Below are positions 14,200-21,669 of a stretch of 34,344 bases of DNA, piece after piece (the stretch's first letter is position 1; every line of letters begins with the position of its first letter). The stretch covers positions 1 to 34,344 of the forward strand of contig CBFHVG010000069.1 in the NCBI GenBank assembly GCA_965659005.1. Direction: 5' to 3'. Source of the DNA: CAYPTY01 sp965659005 (GTDB taxonomy: Bacteria > Bacteroidota > Rhodothermia > Balneolales > Balneolaceae). Position numbers and translations under genes: made by a program. Below the pieces are notes generated by a model. That model made no database searches, had not been told where the DNA came from, and saw only the letters and a program-made list of their open reading frames with translations.

Positions 14200-14676
14200 A
14201 TGAAATTTAGAATACCTTTTTTAATTATTGCATTTGTTCTTGTTTGCATGGCTGATCTAAATGCTCAGAATGATCTGAATCAGTTGTCATGGATGGTCGG
14301 AAGGTGGAATCAGGAGACACAAACGAATGGATATAATATTACAGAGACCTGGAAAATGGTAACCCCAGAACGAATGTAGGGAGAGAGTATAAAAACGGAT
14401 AGAAATGGAAGAGTCATCTCAACAGAAACAATGATGTTAGCGAAAAAAGGAGATGAGTTCTTTTTGGAGGCTAAATTCCCAGGTAATAATGAGGTTATAG
14501 CCTTTAGAATAGTAAAAATGTTGGATGAAGGATTTACTTGCAGAAACAGTAGGAATGTTTTCCCAAGTCAGATTATTTATGCCAAAAAAGAAAACGGAAT
14601 GACGGCTGATTTATCCGGCAGAGGTCGGCTTACTCAATTAGTCTTTTCAAAGATTGAAATTGTAATAGAGGATTAA
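14200..14676 (+). pseudogene. DUF6265-like secreted protein interrupted by one amber codon
   Basis: A single continuous frame runs from the ATG at 14200 to TAA at 14674-14676, broken only by TAG at 14377-14379. The first part encodes a signal peptide (hydrophobic residues 6-18, cleavage near LNAQ) and LSWMVGRWNQE, TETWKMVTPERM. The second resumes with GES, then LEAKFPGNNEVIAFRI, CRNSRNVFPSQIIY and ADLSGRG. These match the DUF6265 layout (GxW..., EEW..., GES..., FENPxHDFPxxIxY, isG), which places the amber immediately before the conserved GES. Without it the protein would be 158 residues. There is no frameshift, so the lesion is recent, or it is a sequencing error. A residual ATG frame at 14431-14676 (81 residues) is not a likely independent gene. 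Confidence 0.75.
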
Positions 14677-14684
14677 ACTACTTA

Positions 14685-15920
14685 ATGAATATTCTTGTCA
14701 TAATAATCCTGAGTGCTTTGTTGCTTGGGTTTATACTGGATCTAATTGCAGATGTGTTAAACCTTGGTTCTCTGAAAACTACTTTGCCAGCTGAGTTTGA
14801 AGGCATATATGATCAAGACACCTACGCTAATTCTCAAAAATATACGCGAGTGAGAACCAAGTATGGTTTTATCATTTCAACATTTAATTTGATCATAACT
14901 TTACTATTCTGGTTTTCTGGAGGTTTTAACTGGCTGGATCAACTTGTGAGGTCCTTAGGCTATGGATCAATTATTACAGGTCTTCTATTTATAGGTTTTC
15001 TCATAGTTGCAAAGTCAATTATTTCACTTCCATTTAGTCTCTATAGTACCTTTGTCATAGAAGAGAAATTTGGTTTCAACAAAACCACTCTACAAACCTT
15101 TTTTATAGATCTTTTTAAATCTCTCTTATTGGGTACGATTATTGGATTACCCATTCTGGCACTCTTACTGCTGTTTTTTGATAGTTTTGGTGAGCTGGCA
15201 TGGCTTTATGCCTGGATCGCGGTTACAGTTATTTCATTAATTCTGCAGTTTGTAGCACCAACATGGATTATGCCATTATTTAATAAGTTTGAGCCACTTG
15301 AAGAAGGAGAGTTAAAATCGTCAATAGATGCTTATTCAGAGAAAGTAAATTTCCCCATGAAGGGCGTTTTTGTGATGGATGGTTCAAAGCGTTCAAGTAA
15401 ATCAAATGCTTTCTTTACCGGTTTCGGTAAGAATAAAAGAATTGCTCTATTCGATACACTGATCGAAAATCATACCGCTTCAGAATTAGTAGCTGTATTA
15501 GCTCATGAAGTCGGCCATTATAAGAAGAAACACATCATTCAAAACATGATAATAAGCATACTGCATACAGGTTTATTATTCTTTGTTTTATCTCTATTCC
15601 TGGATTCTGATATGCTTTTCGATGCTTTTTATATGTCTGAAAAATCAGTTTATGCAGCGTTAATCTTTTTTGGTTTACTCTATACACCTGTAGAAATGAT
15701 TCTATCCCTGATTATGCAAATTTCATCCAGAAAGCATGAATTTGAGGCTGATGCATTCGCTGCAGATACTATTGAAAATCCAGAAGACATGGTGAATGTA
15801 TTGAAAGGTCTTTCTAAAGATAATTTGTCAAATCTGACGCCTCATCCATTTTATGTTTTCTTGCACTACTCACATCCACCAGTTATAAAAAGAATTCAAG
15901 CTATTCGAGCTCATGTCTGA
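14685..15920 (+). CDS. M48 family metalloprotease, Ste24/CAAX prenyl protease type
   Basis: The 411-residue integral membrane zinc protease has the Ste24 layout. An N-terminal region with several transmembrane helices (about 1-20, 60-85, 95-125, 145-200) contains the family block LPAEFEGIYDQDTYANSQKY. The zinc motif HEVGH is in LAHEVGHYKKKH (about 273-284), and the third ligand Glu is in SRKHEFEADAFA (about 350-361). In yeast the homologue trims prenylated a-factor. In bacteria it probably acts in membrane protein quality control. The gene starts nine bases after the DUF6265-like pseudogene and overlaps the next gene by 8 bp, so it forms a unit with the PLP enzyme. Confidence 0.93.
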   Translation: MNILVIIILSALLLGFILDLIADVLNLGSLKTTLPAEFEGIYDQDTYANSQKYTRVRTKYGFIISTFNLIITLLFWFSGGFNWLDQLVRSLGYGSIITGLLFIGFLIVAKSIISLPFSLYSTFVIEEKFGFNKTTLQTFFIDLFKSLLLGTIIGLPILALLLLFFDSFGELAWLYAWIAVTVISLILQFVAPTWIMPLFNKFEPLEEGELKSSIDAYSEKVNFPMKGVFVMDGSKRSSKSNAFFTGFGKNKRIALFDTLIENHTASELVAVLAHEVGHYKKKHIIQNMIISILHTGLLFFVLSLFLDSDMLFDAFYMSEKSVYAALIFFGLLYTPVEMILSLIMQISSRKHEFEADAFAADTIENPEDMVNVLKGLSKDNLSNLTPHPFYVFLHYSHPPVIKRIQAIRAHV

Positions 15921-17058
15921 TAAAATTTTTGAACACATCGAAACTCGTGCCATCCATAGCGGCATGAATAGTACATCGAGAGTAAAATCAATTGTACCTC
16001 CTGTTGAAGTCAGTACCATTTTTGAACACGATGAAAAAGGTCACCTCGACGGTGATTATATGTACACTAGGCACAATAATCCCAATAGAGTTGCGCTGGA
16101 ACATACCATTGCAAGTCTAGAAAAAGGAAAAGTTGCAGCTGCTTTTTCTTCAGGTGTAGCGGCTTTAAGTGCAGTGTTTCAGAGTGCTGGAAAGGGTTCG
16201 CATATTCTTATTCCTTCAGATGTTTATCATGGAAGCAGAGTCATTCTAATGGAATTTGCTGACGAATGGTCGATAGAATACGATCATGTGGATTCATCAG
16301 ATTTAGATGCAATGGAGTCAGCTATTAAACCTAATACAAAGTTGATTTTAATTGAGACTCCATCCAATCCAAAACTTATTGTAACAGATGTTGAGAAGGC
16401 AGTTCTTGTTGCCAAAAAACACAATATCACAACCTGTGTAGACAACACTTGGCCTACTCCTTTAAACCTAAACCCAATTCGATTTGGGGCAGATCTTGTT
16501 GTTCATTCAACCACTAAATATTTGGGTGGTCACAGTGATTTGTTAGGTGGTGTGGTTGTTGCAGCCGAAGAAACTGAACAATTTGATCGCATAAAGAAAA
16601 TTCAGGTAGTGCAGGGTGGTGTTCCATCACCAAGAGATTGTTGGTTACTCAGCAGAAGTATTCGCTCTTTCCCTTATCGTATGAGAGGTCATAATGAAAA
16701 TGCTATGGAAATTGCTAAGGTTCTGGATAATCATCCGAATGTTGAAACTACTTTTTTCCCGGGCCTTGAGAGTCACCCAAATCATGAAATAGCAGTTTCA
16801 CAAATGAAGGGTTTTGGTGGAATGATTTCATTTCTTGTAAAAGGAGATGCGATAGATGCTTTAAAAGTTGTGTCATCATCTCAACTCATAAGTAGGGCTA
16901 CTAGCCTTGGTGGTGTCGAAAGTACCTGGGAACACAGAGCAAGCAGTGAAGGAGAGGGTTCTCCAACTCCTCCAAATCTGATAAGATTAAGTGTTGGTTT
17001 AGAGCATATTGATGATCTGAAAAATGACATTATCCATGCTTTGGACTCTATGAACTAA
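15913..17058 (+). CDS. Trans-sulfuration family PLP enzyme (cystathionine gamma-synthase/lyase-like)
   Basis: The 381-residue enzyme belongs to the Cys/Met metabolism PLP family. It opens with ETRAIHSGM and shows YTRHNNPNRVALE (phosphate and PLP contacts, about 51-63), SSGVAALSA, ETPSNPKLIVTD (about 147-158), CVDNTWPTPLNLNP and the Schiff-base lysine in VVHSTTKYLGGHSDLLGG (about 195-212). The C-terminal RLSVGLEHIDDL is standard. Family members make or break cystathionine or related thioethers. Sequence alone does not separate synthase, gamma-lyase and beta-lyase. The ATG overlaps the protease stop by 8 bp (ATGTCTGA), suggesting translational coupling. No riboswitch or methionine-regulated leader was seen. 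Confidence 0.92.
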   Translation: MSDKIFEHIETRAIHSGMNSTSRVKSIVPPVEVSTIFEHDEKGHLDGDYMYTRHNNPNRVALEHTIASLEKGKVAAAFSSGVAALSAVFQSAGKGSHILIPSDVYHGSRVILMEFADEWSIEYDHVDSSDLDAMESAIKPNTKLILIETPSNPKLIVTDVEKAVLVAKKHNITTCVDNTWPTPLNLNPIRFGADLVVHSTTKYLGGHSDLLGGVVVAAEETEQFDRIKKIQVVQGGVPSPRDCWLLSRSIRSFPYRMRGHNENAMEIAKVLDNHPNVETTFFPGLESHPNHEIAVSQMKGFGGMISFLVKGDAIDALKVVSSSQLISRATSLGGVESTWEHRASSEGEGSPTPPNLIRLSVGLEHIDDLKNDIIHALDSMN

Positions 17059-17126
17059 AAAAGCGCTTCCAAGGTTAATTTGCGTGCAGTCACATTTTGA
17101 TCTGAACGGATATATTCTGATCTTTA

Positions 17127-17155
17127 ATGCTCTCATGAAATGCGTTTTAGAGCAT
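17127..17155 (+). promoter_or_regulatory. Inverted repeat in the leader of the E2 gene
   Basis: ATGCTCT at 17127-17133 and AGAGCAT at 17149-17155 are perfect inverted 7-mers around a 15-nt loop that itself starts CATGAAATG. No T-run follows, so it is not a standard terminator. It lies 39 bp before the E2 start and could be a leader hairpin or an operator. No TAnnTTTG promoter was found in this 136-bp spacer. Confidence 0.3.
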
Positions 17156-17194
17156 CCTGTAACCATATTATAAGCACAAAAAAGAGATTATCTC

Positions 17195-18949
17195 ATGGCT
17201 AAAGTAGAAGTAGTAATGCCCCAAATGGGTGAGTCGGTAATGGAAGGCACCGTTATCGAGTGGAGTAAAAATGTTGGTGATACCATCGAAGTAGACGAAA
17301 CACTCCTTGAAATTGCTACAGATAAAGTGGATACCGAGGTTCCTTCTCCGGAAGCAGGTGTTATTGTAGAAATTAAATATGAAGAAGGTGACACCATTGA
17401 AGTGGGACAGGTTATTGCTGTGATTGAAACAGATGCTTCTGCAGCCGGCGACGTGAGTGCCCCTGCGCCTGTAGCAGAACCAGAACCAGAACCTGCTGCC
17501 GTAAGTGAACCTACTCCAGTTGCTGCCCCAGAACCAGCACCAGCTCCAGCTCCAGCAGCCTCAGCTGGTGGAGAAACTATTGAAGTGGTGATGCCTCAGA
17601 TGGGTGAATCAGTAGTTGAAGCAACTGTTATTGGTTGGATGAAAGAAGTAGGTGAATCCGTTGAGGAAGATGAGACCTTATTGGAAATTTCAACAGACAA
17701 GGTTGATTCAGAGGTGCCATCACCTGCAACAGGTACATTAGTAGAAATTAGAGCTCAAATCGATGATACCATTGAGGTAGGTCAGGTAATTGCCGTAATA
17801 GCGGTAGGCGAGGGTGCCGCAGTTTCAACACCTTCTTCACCAGCAGCTCCAACTGCACCAGCACCTACTCCAGAACCAGCTCCTCAAGCTGCGCCAACAT
17901 CGGCACCAGCAGCAACAAATGGAGTTTCAAATGGTTCTGAACCACAACGAATTGGAAATGACGGTAGATTCTATTCACCTCTTGTAAGATCTATTGCTCA
18001 GAAAGAAGGAATTAGCCAGGTAGAACTTGAAACTATTCAGGGATCAGGTCAGGGCGGACGAGTTTCCAAGAAAGATATTTTATCATTTGTAGAAAACAGA
18101 GGATCAGCACCAGCTGCACAGCCAGCTCCTGCTGCAGCCGGAGGATTAAGTAAACCGGTTAGCTCCGCTGCTGCTACAAAATCCAGCATAATTTCTTCAG
18201 GTCAGCTTAATATTCAAACTCATGCTACCGGTGAGGTTGAGATTATTAAGATGGATAGAATGCGTAAGATTATAGCAGAGCATATGGTGGAGTCAAAACA
18301 GACCTCTGCTCATGTTACTACTTTCGCTGATGTAGATGTTTCTCGGCTTGTTAAATGGAGAAATGAGAATAAAGAGAAGTTCTTCCAGCAAACCGGAAAT
18401 AAACTAACTTTTACTCCTCTGTTTATTGAAGCCATCATTCAGGCAATGCGTGAATTCCCTCTGATTAACAGTTCGGTTGTTGGTGATGAGATTCATGTTA
18501 AAAGAGATATCAATTTTGGTCTCGCTGTGGCTCTTGGTCAGGGCGGTGAAGGTGGTCTGATTGTTCCTGTAATCAAAAAAGCTCAGGATAAAAACCTCTC
18601 AAAACTAGCTCAGGATGTTTCCGAGCTGGCTATCAAAGCAAGAAATAAAAAACTATCTCCGGATGACCTTGTTGGCGGAACTATCACACTCACTAATTAT
18701 GGATCGGTTGGTAACCTGATGGGGACACCTATAATCAATCAGCCACAGGTAGCAATTCTTGGAACGGGTGTCATTGAAAAACGTCCGGTTGTTATAGAGA
18801 CCGAGACAGGTGACATGATAGGTATTCGTCATATGATGTATTTATCAATGAGTTATGACCACAGAATTATTGATGGTGCACACGGTGGTGCTTTCCTAAA
18901 TAGAATTAAGCAACTGCTTGAGAACTTCGATACTAATCGAGTACCATAG
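17195..18949 (+). CDS. 2-oxo acid dehydrogenase E2 component (dihydrolipoyl acyltransferase) with two lipoyl domains
   Basis: The 584-residue E2 is the core of a 2-oxo acid dehydrogenase complex, transferring the acyl group from lipoyl-lysine to CoA. Domain order: lipoyl 1 (about 2-77, lipoyl Lys44 in ATDKVD), an Ala/Pro/Glu-rich linker, lipoyl 2 (about 129-204, STDKVD), a second Ala/Pro linker, the E3/E1 peripheral binding domain (about 260-300, YSPLVRSIAQKEGIS ... GGRVSKKDIL), a third linker and the catalytic domain (about 350-584). The active site DHRIIDGAHGG is intact. The layout fits the multi-lipoyl SucB or branched-chain E2 type of Bacteroidota. The substrate (2-oxoglutarate, branched-chain or pyruvate) is unresolved, because E1 and E3 are not adjacent. 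It ends at a good terminator. Confidence 0.93.
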   Translation: MAKVEVVMPQMGESVMEGTVIEWSKNVGDTIEVDETLLEIATDKVDTEVPSPEAGVIVEIKYEEGDTIEVGQVIAVIETDASAAGDVSAPAPVAEPEPEPAAVSEPTPVAAPEPAPAPAPAASAGGETIEVVMPQMGESVVEATVIGWMKEVGESVEEDETLLEISTDKVDSEVPSPATGTLVEIRAQIDDTIEVGQVIAVIAVGEGAAVSTPSSPAAPTAPAPTPEPAPQAAPTSAPAATNGVSNGSEPQRIGNDGRFYSPLVRSIAQKEGISQVELETIQGSGQGGRVSKKDILSFVENRGSAPAAQPAPAAAGGLSKPVSSAAATKSSIISSGQLNIQTHATGEVEIIKMDRMRKIIAEHMVESKQTSAHVTTFADVDVSRLVKWRNENKEKFFQQTGNKLTFTPLFIEAIIQAMREFPLINSSVVGDEIHVKRDINFGLAVALGQGGEGGLIVPVIKKAQDKNLSKLAQDVSELAIKARNKKLSPDDLVGGTITLTNYGSVGNLMGTPIINQPQVAILGTGVIEKRPVVIETETGDMIGIRHMMYLSMSYDHRIIDGAHGGAFLNRIKQLLENFDTNRVP

Positions 18950-18970
18950 TTCAATACACTTTAACGATTT

Positions 18971-19003
18971 AAAGAGACGCTGTTTTTAGTGTCTCTTTTT
19001 TTA
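18971..19003 (+). terminator. Rho-independent terminator after the E2 gene, just before panC
   Basis: AAAGAGAC and GTCTCTTT form the stem, extended inward by three pairs, followed by a run of seven T. It begins 21 bp after the E2 stop. Its T-run ends about 13 bp before the panC ATG, leaving almost no room for a panC promoter after it. Confidence 0.85.
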
Positions 19004-19015
19004 TGTCATTGACAA

Positions 19016-19867
19016 ATGAAAATAGTCGATTCAATAGGGGAAATTAGAGAAGCTGTTAAAGAAGAGAAAATGAAAGGCAAGAGAGTTGCCTTCGTTCCAA
19101 CTATGGGCGCCATTCATGATGGGCACCTTTCTTTAATGAAAGTAGCTCGCAAACACGCAGATATCGTGGTTGTTTCTATTTATGTAAATCCGGAGCAATT
19201 CGGTCCAAATGAAGACTTTTCATTATATCCACGCCCACTCGAAAAAGATCTTGAATTCTGCAAAGAAGAAGGTATCGATATCGTCTTTACCCCTGATGAC
19301 AGGATTATGTACGGAGATGAAAAATTCCTCAGCATAGATATTAAACAACTTAATGATCATTTGGACGGGGGGAGTCGGCCAGGTTATTTCCAGGGAATTG
19401 TTCTTGTAGTAAATAAACTATTCAATATTGTACAACCTGATCTCGCTGTATTTGGTCAAAAGGATATTCAACAATTCCAGATAATACAGCAGATGGTTTA
19501 TGAATTTAATCATGATGTTGAATTATTAATGGCTCCCATAGCAAGGGCAGAGGATGGATTAGCTCTAAGTAGTCGAAATGCATACCTCACTGAAGAACAA
19601 CGTGCAATAGCACCAAGTCTTTATCGTTCATTACGTTATGTTGAAAAACAAATTTTGGATGGAGTGATGGAGCCAAAACTTTTGTTAAGCCATCAACAGC
19701 GTGAACTGGAGGAAAAAGGTTTGATATTTGATTATCTTGACGTGTACTCCATGAAAGAGATGGCACCTGTACTGAAACTTGAAAAAGGAAAGCAGTATAT
19801 CATTGCAGGAGCTGTATATGCAGGTAAAACTCGACTAATTGATAATTTATTGATTACTCTGGATTAG
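19016..19867 (+). CDS. panC: Pantoate--beta-alanine ligase (pantothenate synthetase)
   Basis: PanC joins D-pantoate and beta-alanine with ATP to give pantothenate, the precursor of coenzyme A. The 283-residue protein shows the HIGH-like nucleotidyl motif in FVPTMGAIHDGHLSLMK (about 26-42), YVNPEQFGPNEDFSLYPR (about 59-76), VFGQKDIQQFQII (about 147-159) and the KMSKS-equivalent LSSRNAYLT (about 182-190). Length is normal. panD follows after 18 bp, so beta-alanine synthesis and use are encoded together; panB is not in the window. The terminator directly upstream means that panC needs readthrough or a promoter within the E2 3' end. No Shine-Dalgarno sequence is seen. Confidence 0.96.
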   Translation: MKIVDSIGEIREAVKEEKMKGKRVAFVPTMGAIHDGHLSLMKVARKHADIVVVSIYVNPEQFGPNEDFSLYPRPLEKDLEFCKEEGIDIVFTPDDRIMYGDEKFLSIDIKQLNDHLDGGSRPGYFQGIVLVVNKLFNIVQPDLAVFGQKDIQQFQIIQQMVYEFNHDVELLMAPIARAEDGLALSSRNAYLTEEQRAIAPSLYRSLRYVEKQILDGVMEPKLLLSHQQRELEEKGLIFDYLDVYSMKEMAPVLKLEKGKQYIIAGAVYAGKTRLIDNLLITLD

Positions 19868-19885
19868 CAACACTACACAAGCACT

Positions 19886-20296
19886 ATGAAATTACAGATG
19901 TTTAAATCTAAGCTTCATCAGATGAGAGTGACTGAAGCGAATCTTAATTATGAAGGATCTATTACCATTGATTTAGACCTACTTGAGAAGTCTAATATCC
20001 TTCCATACGAAAAAGTACAGGTCGTGAATATTACCAATGGAGAGAGACTGGAAACCTATACTATTCCAGGCGAGAGAGGAAGTCGTGATTGTTGCTTAAA
20101 TGGTGCTGCAGCACGACGTGTTCAAGTTGATGATCGGGTGATTATCATAGCATATGCGGATATGACTCCAGAAGAAGCGAGAGCACATAAACCACGCATC
20201 GTAATAGTGGATGAAAACAACGATCCAAAAACTATTATGGACTACACACCTCCTTTCACTGAATACGATCTCGAGACTGGGTTAATTTCAGACTAA
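19886..20296 (+). CDS. panD: Aspartate 1-decarboxylase precursor
   Basis: PanD makes beta-alanine from L-aspartate using a pyruvoyl group formed by self-cleavage. The 136-residue proenzyme has the cleavage site Gly24-Ser25 in YEGSITID at the usual place, so processing would yield a short beta chain and a pyruvoyl alpha chain. Other family blocks are MKLQMFKSKLHQMRVTEANL, TYTIPGERGSRDCCLNGAAA (the Asn-Gly-Ala-Ala-Ala active-site segment) and DRVIIIAYADM. Length is slightly above the 126 residues of E. coli, through the C-terminal YTPPFTEYDLETGL. It probably shares its transcript with panC. Confidence 0.97.
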   Translation: MKLQMFKSKLHQMRVTEANLNYEGSITIDLDLLEKSNILPYEKVQVVNITNGERLETYTIPGERGSRDCCLNGAAARRVQVDDRVIIIAYADMTPEEARAHKPRIVIVDENNDPKTIMDYTPPFTEYDLETGLISD

Positions 20297-20340
20297 ACGA
20301 AATCGTAAAAAGTTTCATTACTTGTAAAACTATTCTAAAC

Positions 20341-20375
20341 ATACTTTCGTCCTATAAAGTATAGGTCGATCTTTG
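20341..20375 (+). promoter_or_regulatory. Inverted repeat and weak promoter upstream of the efflux operon
   Basis: ATACTTT (20341-20347) and AAAGTAT (20356-20362) are perfect inverted 7-mers with an 8-nt spacer. A weak promoter overlaps them: TTTC at 20345, 19 nt, then GATCTTTG at 20368-20375, one mismatch from each consensus half. The ATG follows 26 bp later. A repressor bound here would cover the -33 region. This is a candidate only. Confidence 0.35.
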
Positions 20376-20401
20376 TGCTCCATCCATAATCATTAAGGGA
20401 A

Positions 20402-21664
20402 ATGAACAGAAGAAACATTGTTATTGCATCCATTGCAGTCTTATCCATAGTTGTTTTATACACTTTCACAACTTCATCTGATGTCACTACGAGTATTACA
20501 GTTAGTCCTATTAAAGGTGAATTCATTGTGGATGTTGCAACCACTGGTGAGTTAAGGGCAAAAAATTCTACAGAAATTAAGGCACCAGCCGAACTGAGAC
20601 AGTTCAGGTTATACAACCTCACGATTCAAAAACTAATCCCTGAAGGAACTCTGGTTAAGAAAGGTGATTTCGTTGCCTCAATTGACCAGTCAGAAATATT
20701 GACGAGAATGCAGGATCAGGAGCTCGAGGTACAATCAGAACAATCTGAGTATACACAGTTGGTTTTGGACAGTACACTAACGCTCTCTCAAGCCAGAGAT
20801 GCTCTGGTGAATCTTGAATACACTCTAGAAGAAAGAGAAATAACTTTAGAACAGTCAAAATACGAATCACCTTCAGTTCAAAGACAGGCTCAAATAGAGC
20901 TTGATAAAGCAAAGCGTCAGTTAGTTCAGGAAAGAAAAAATTATCAAACCAAAGTAAAGCAAGCTGAAGCCAGAATTAGTGAGAGAGAAGCAGAATTAAT
21001 CAAGGAAGAAAGAAGGCTTGAGCGAATACGAGAATTGATGGGGCAATTTACTATTTATGCTCCCGAAAATGGCATGGTTATATACCGACGTACATTTGAT
21101 GGAGGAAAGATACAGGAAGGTTCACAAATTTCTGCATGGAGTCCGGTTGTTGCTGAATTACCTGATTTTAGCGTAATGGAATCGGTAACCTATGTTAATG
21201 AAGTCGACATCAAGAAAATTAAAGTTGGGCAGACAGTGAAAGTAGGCCTGGATTCAGATAACAATAAGAACCTTACCGGAGTGATTACTGATGTTGCTAA
21301 TGTTGGTGAGCAAAGGCCCAACTCTGATTCAAAAGTATTTCAGGTTATAATTCAGATTAATGAGGCAGATAGTACGCTTCGTCCATCAATGACCACCAGT
21401 AATCGAATTATGGTTAATGAGGTTGATGATGCAATCTTTGTTCCGCTAGAGAGTATTCATGCTGTTGATTCATTGAATTTCGTATTCAAGAAAGATGGTT
21501 TTAATACCATCATGCAGGAAGTTGAAATTGGTCTTATCAACGATAATGCAGCCATTATTAACAGAGGCATCGATATAGCAGATGAGTTATTTCTATCTCT
21601 CCCTGAAGACACGAGCGGCATAAGTCGAGTTCTGCTTCAGGAAATTCTCACATCCAATCAATAA
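20402..21664 (+). CDS. HlyD/MacA-type periplasmic adaptor (membrane fusion protein)
   Basis: The 420-residue protein bridges an inner-membrane exporter and an outer-membrane channel. Residues about 6-24 form the single inner-membrane anchor. A short lipoyl/barrel-sandwich segment follows (VATTGELRAKNSTEIKAP and later FTIYAPENGMVIYRR). Between them is a long coiled-coil hairpin (about 105-205) rich in Glu, Gln, Lys and Arg. The C-terminal beta-barrel and membrane-proximal domains carry VDIKKIKVGQTVKVGLDSDN and IFVPLESIHAVD. This is the MacA/HlyD layout. The gene is the first of three tightly packed genes (gaps of 5 bp and an 8-bp overlap) encoding adaptor, permease and outer-membrane factor. 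Confidence 0.9.
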   Translation: MNRRNIVIASIAVLSIVVLYTFTTSSDVTTSITVSPIKGEFIVDVATTGELRAKNSTEIKAPAELRQFRLYNLTIQKLIPEGTLVKKGDFVASIDQSEILTRMQDQELEVQSEQSEYTQLVLDSTLTLSQARDALVNLEYTLEEREITLEQSKYESPSVQRQAQIELDKAKRQLVQERKNYQTKVKQAEARISEREAELIKEERRLERIRELMGQFTIYAPENGMVIYRRTFDGGKIQEGSQISAWSPVVAELPDFSVMESVTYVNEVDIKKIKVGQTVKVGLDSDNNKNLTGVITDVANVGEQRPNSDSKVFQVIIQINEADSTLRPSMTTSNRIMVNEVDDAIFVPLESIHAVDSLNFVFKKDGFNTIMQEVEIGLINDNAAIINRGIDIADELFLSLPEDTSGISRVLLQEILTSNQ

Positions 21665-21669
21665 GCCTC

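Noticed and set aside
14431..14676. Independent 81-residue gene
   Set aside because: It is in the same frame as the upstream signal-peptide part and completes the DUF6265 pattern, so it is the second half of one interrupted gene.
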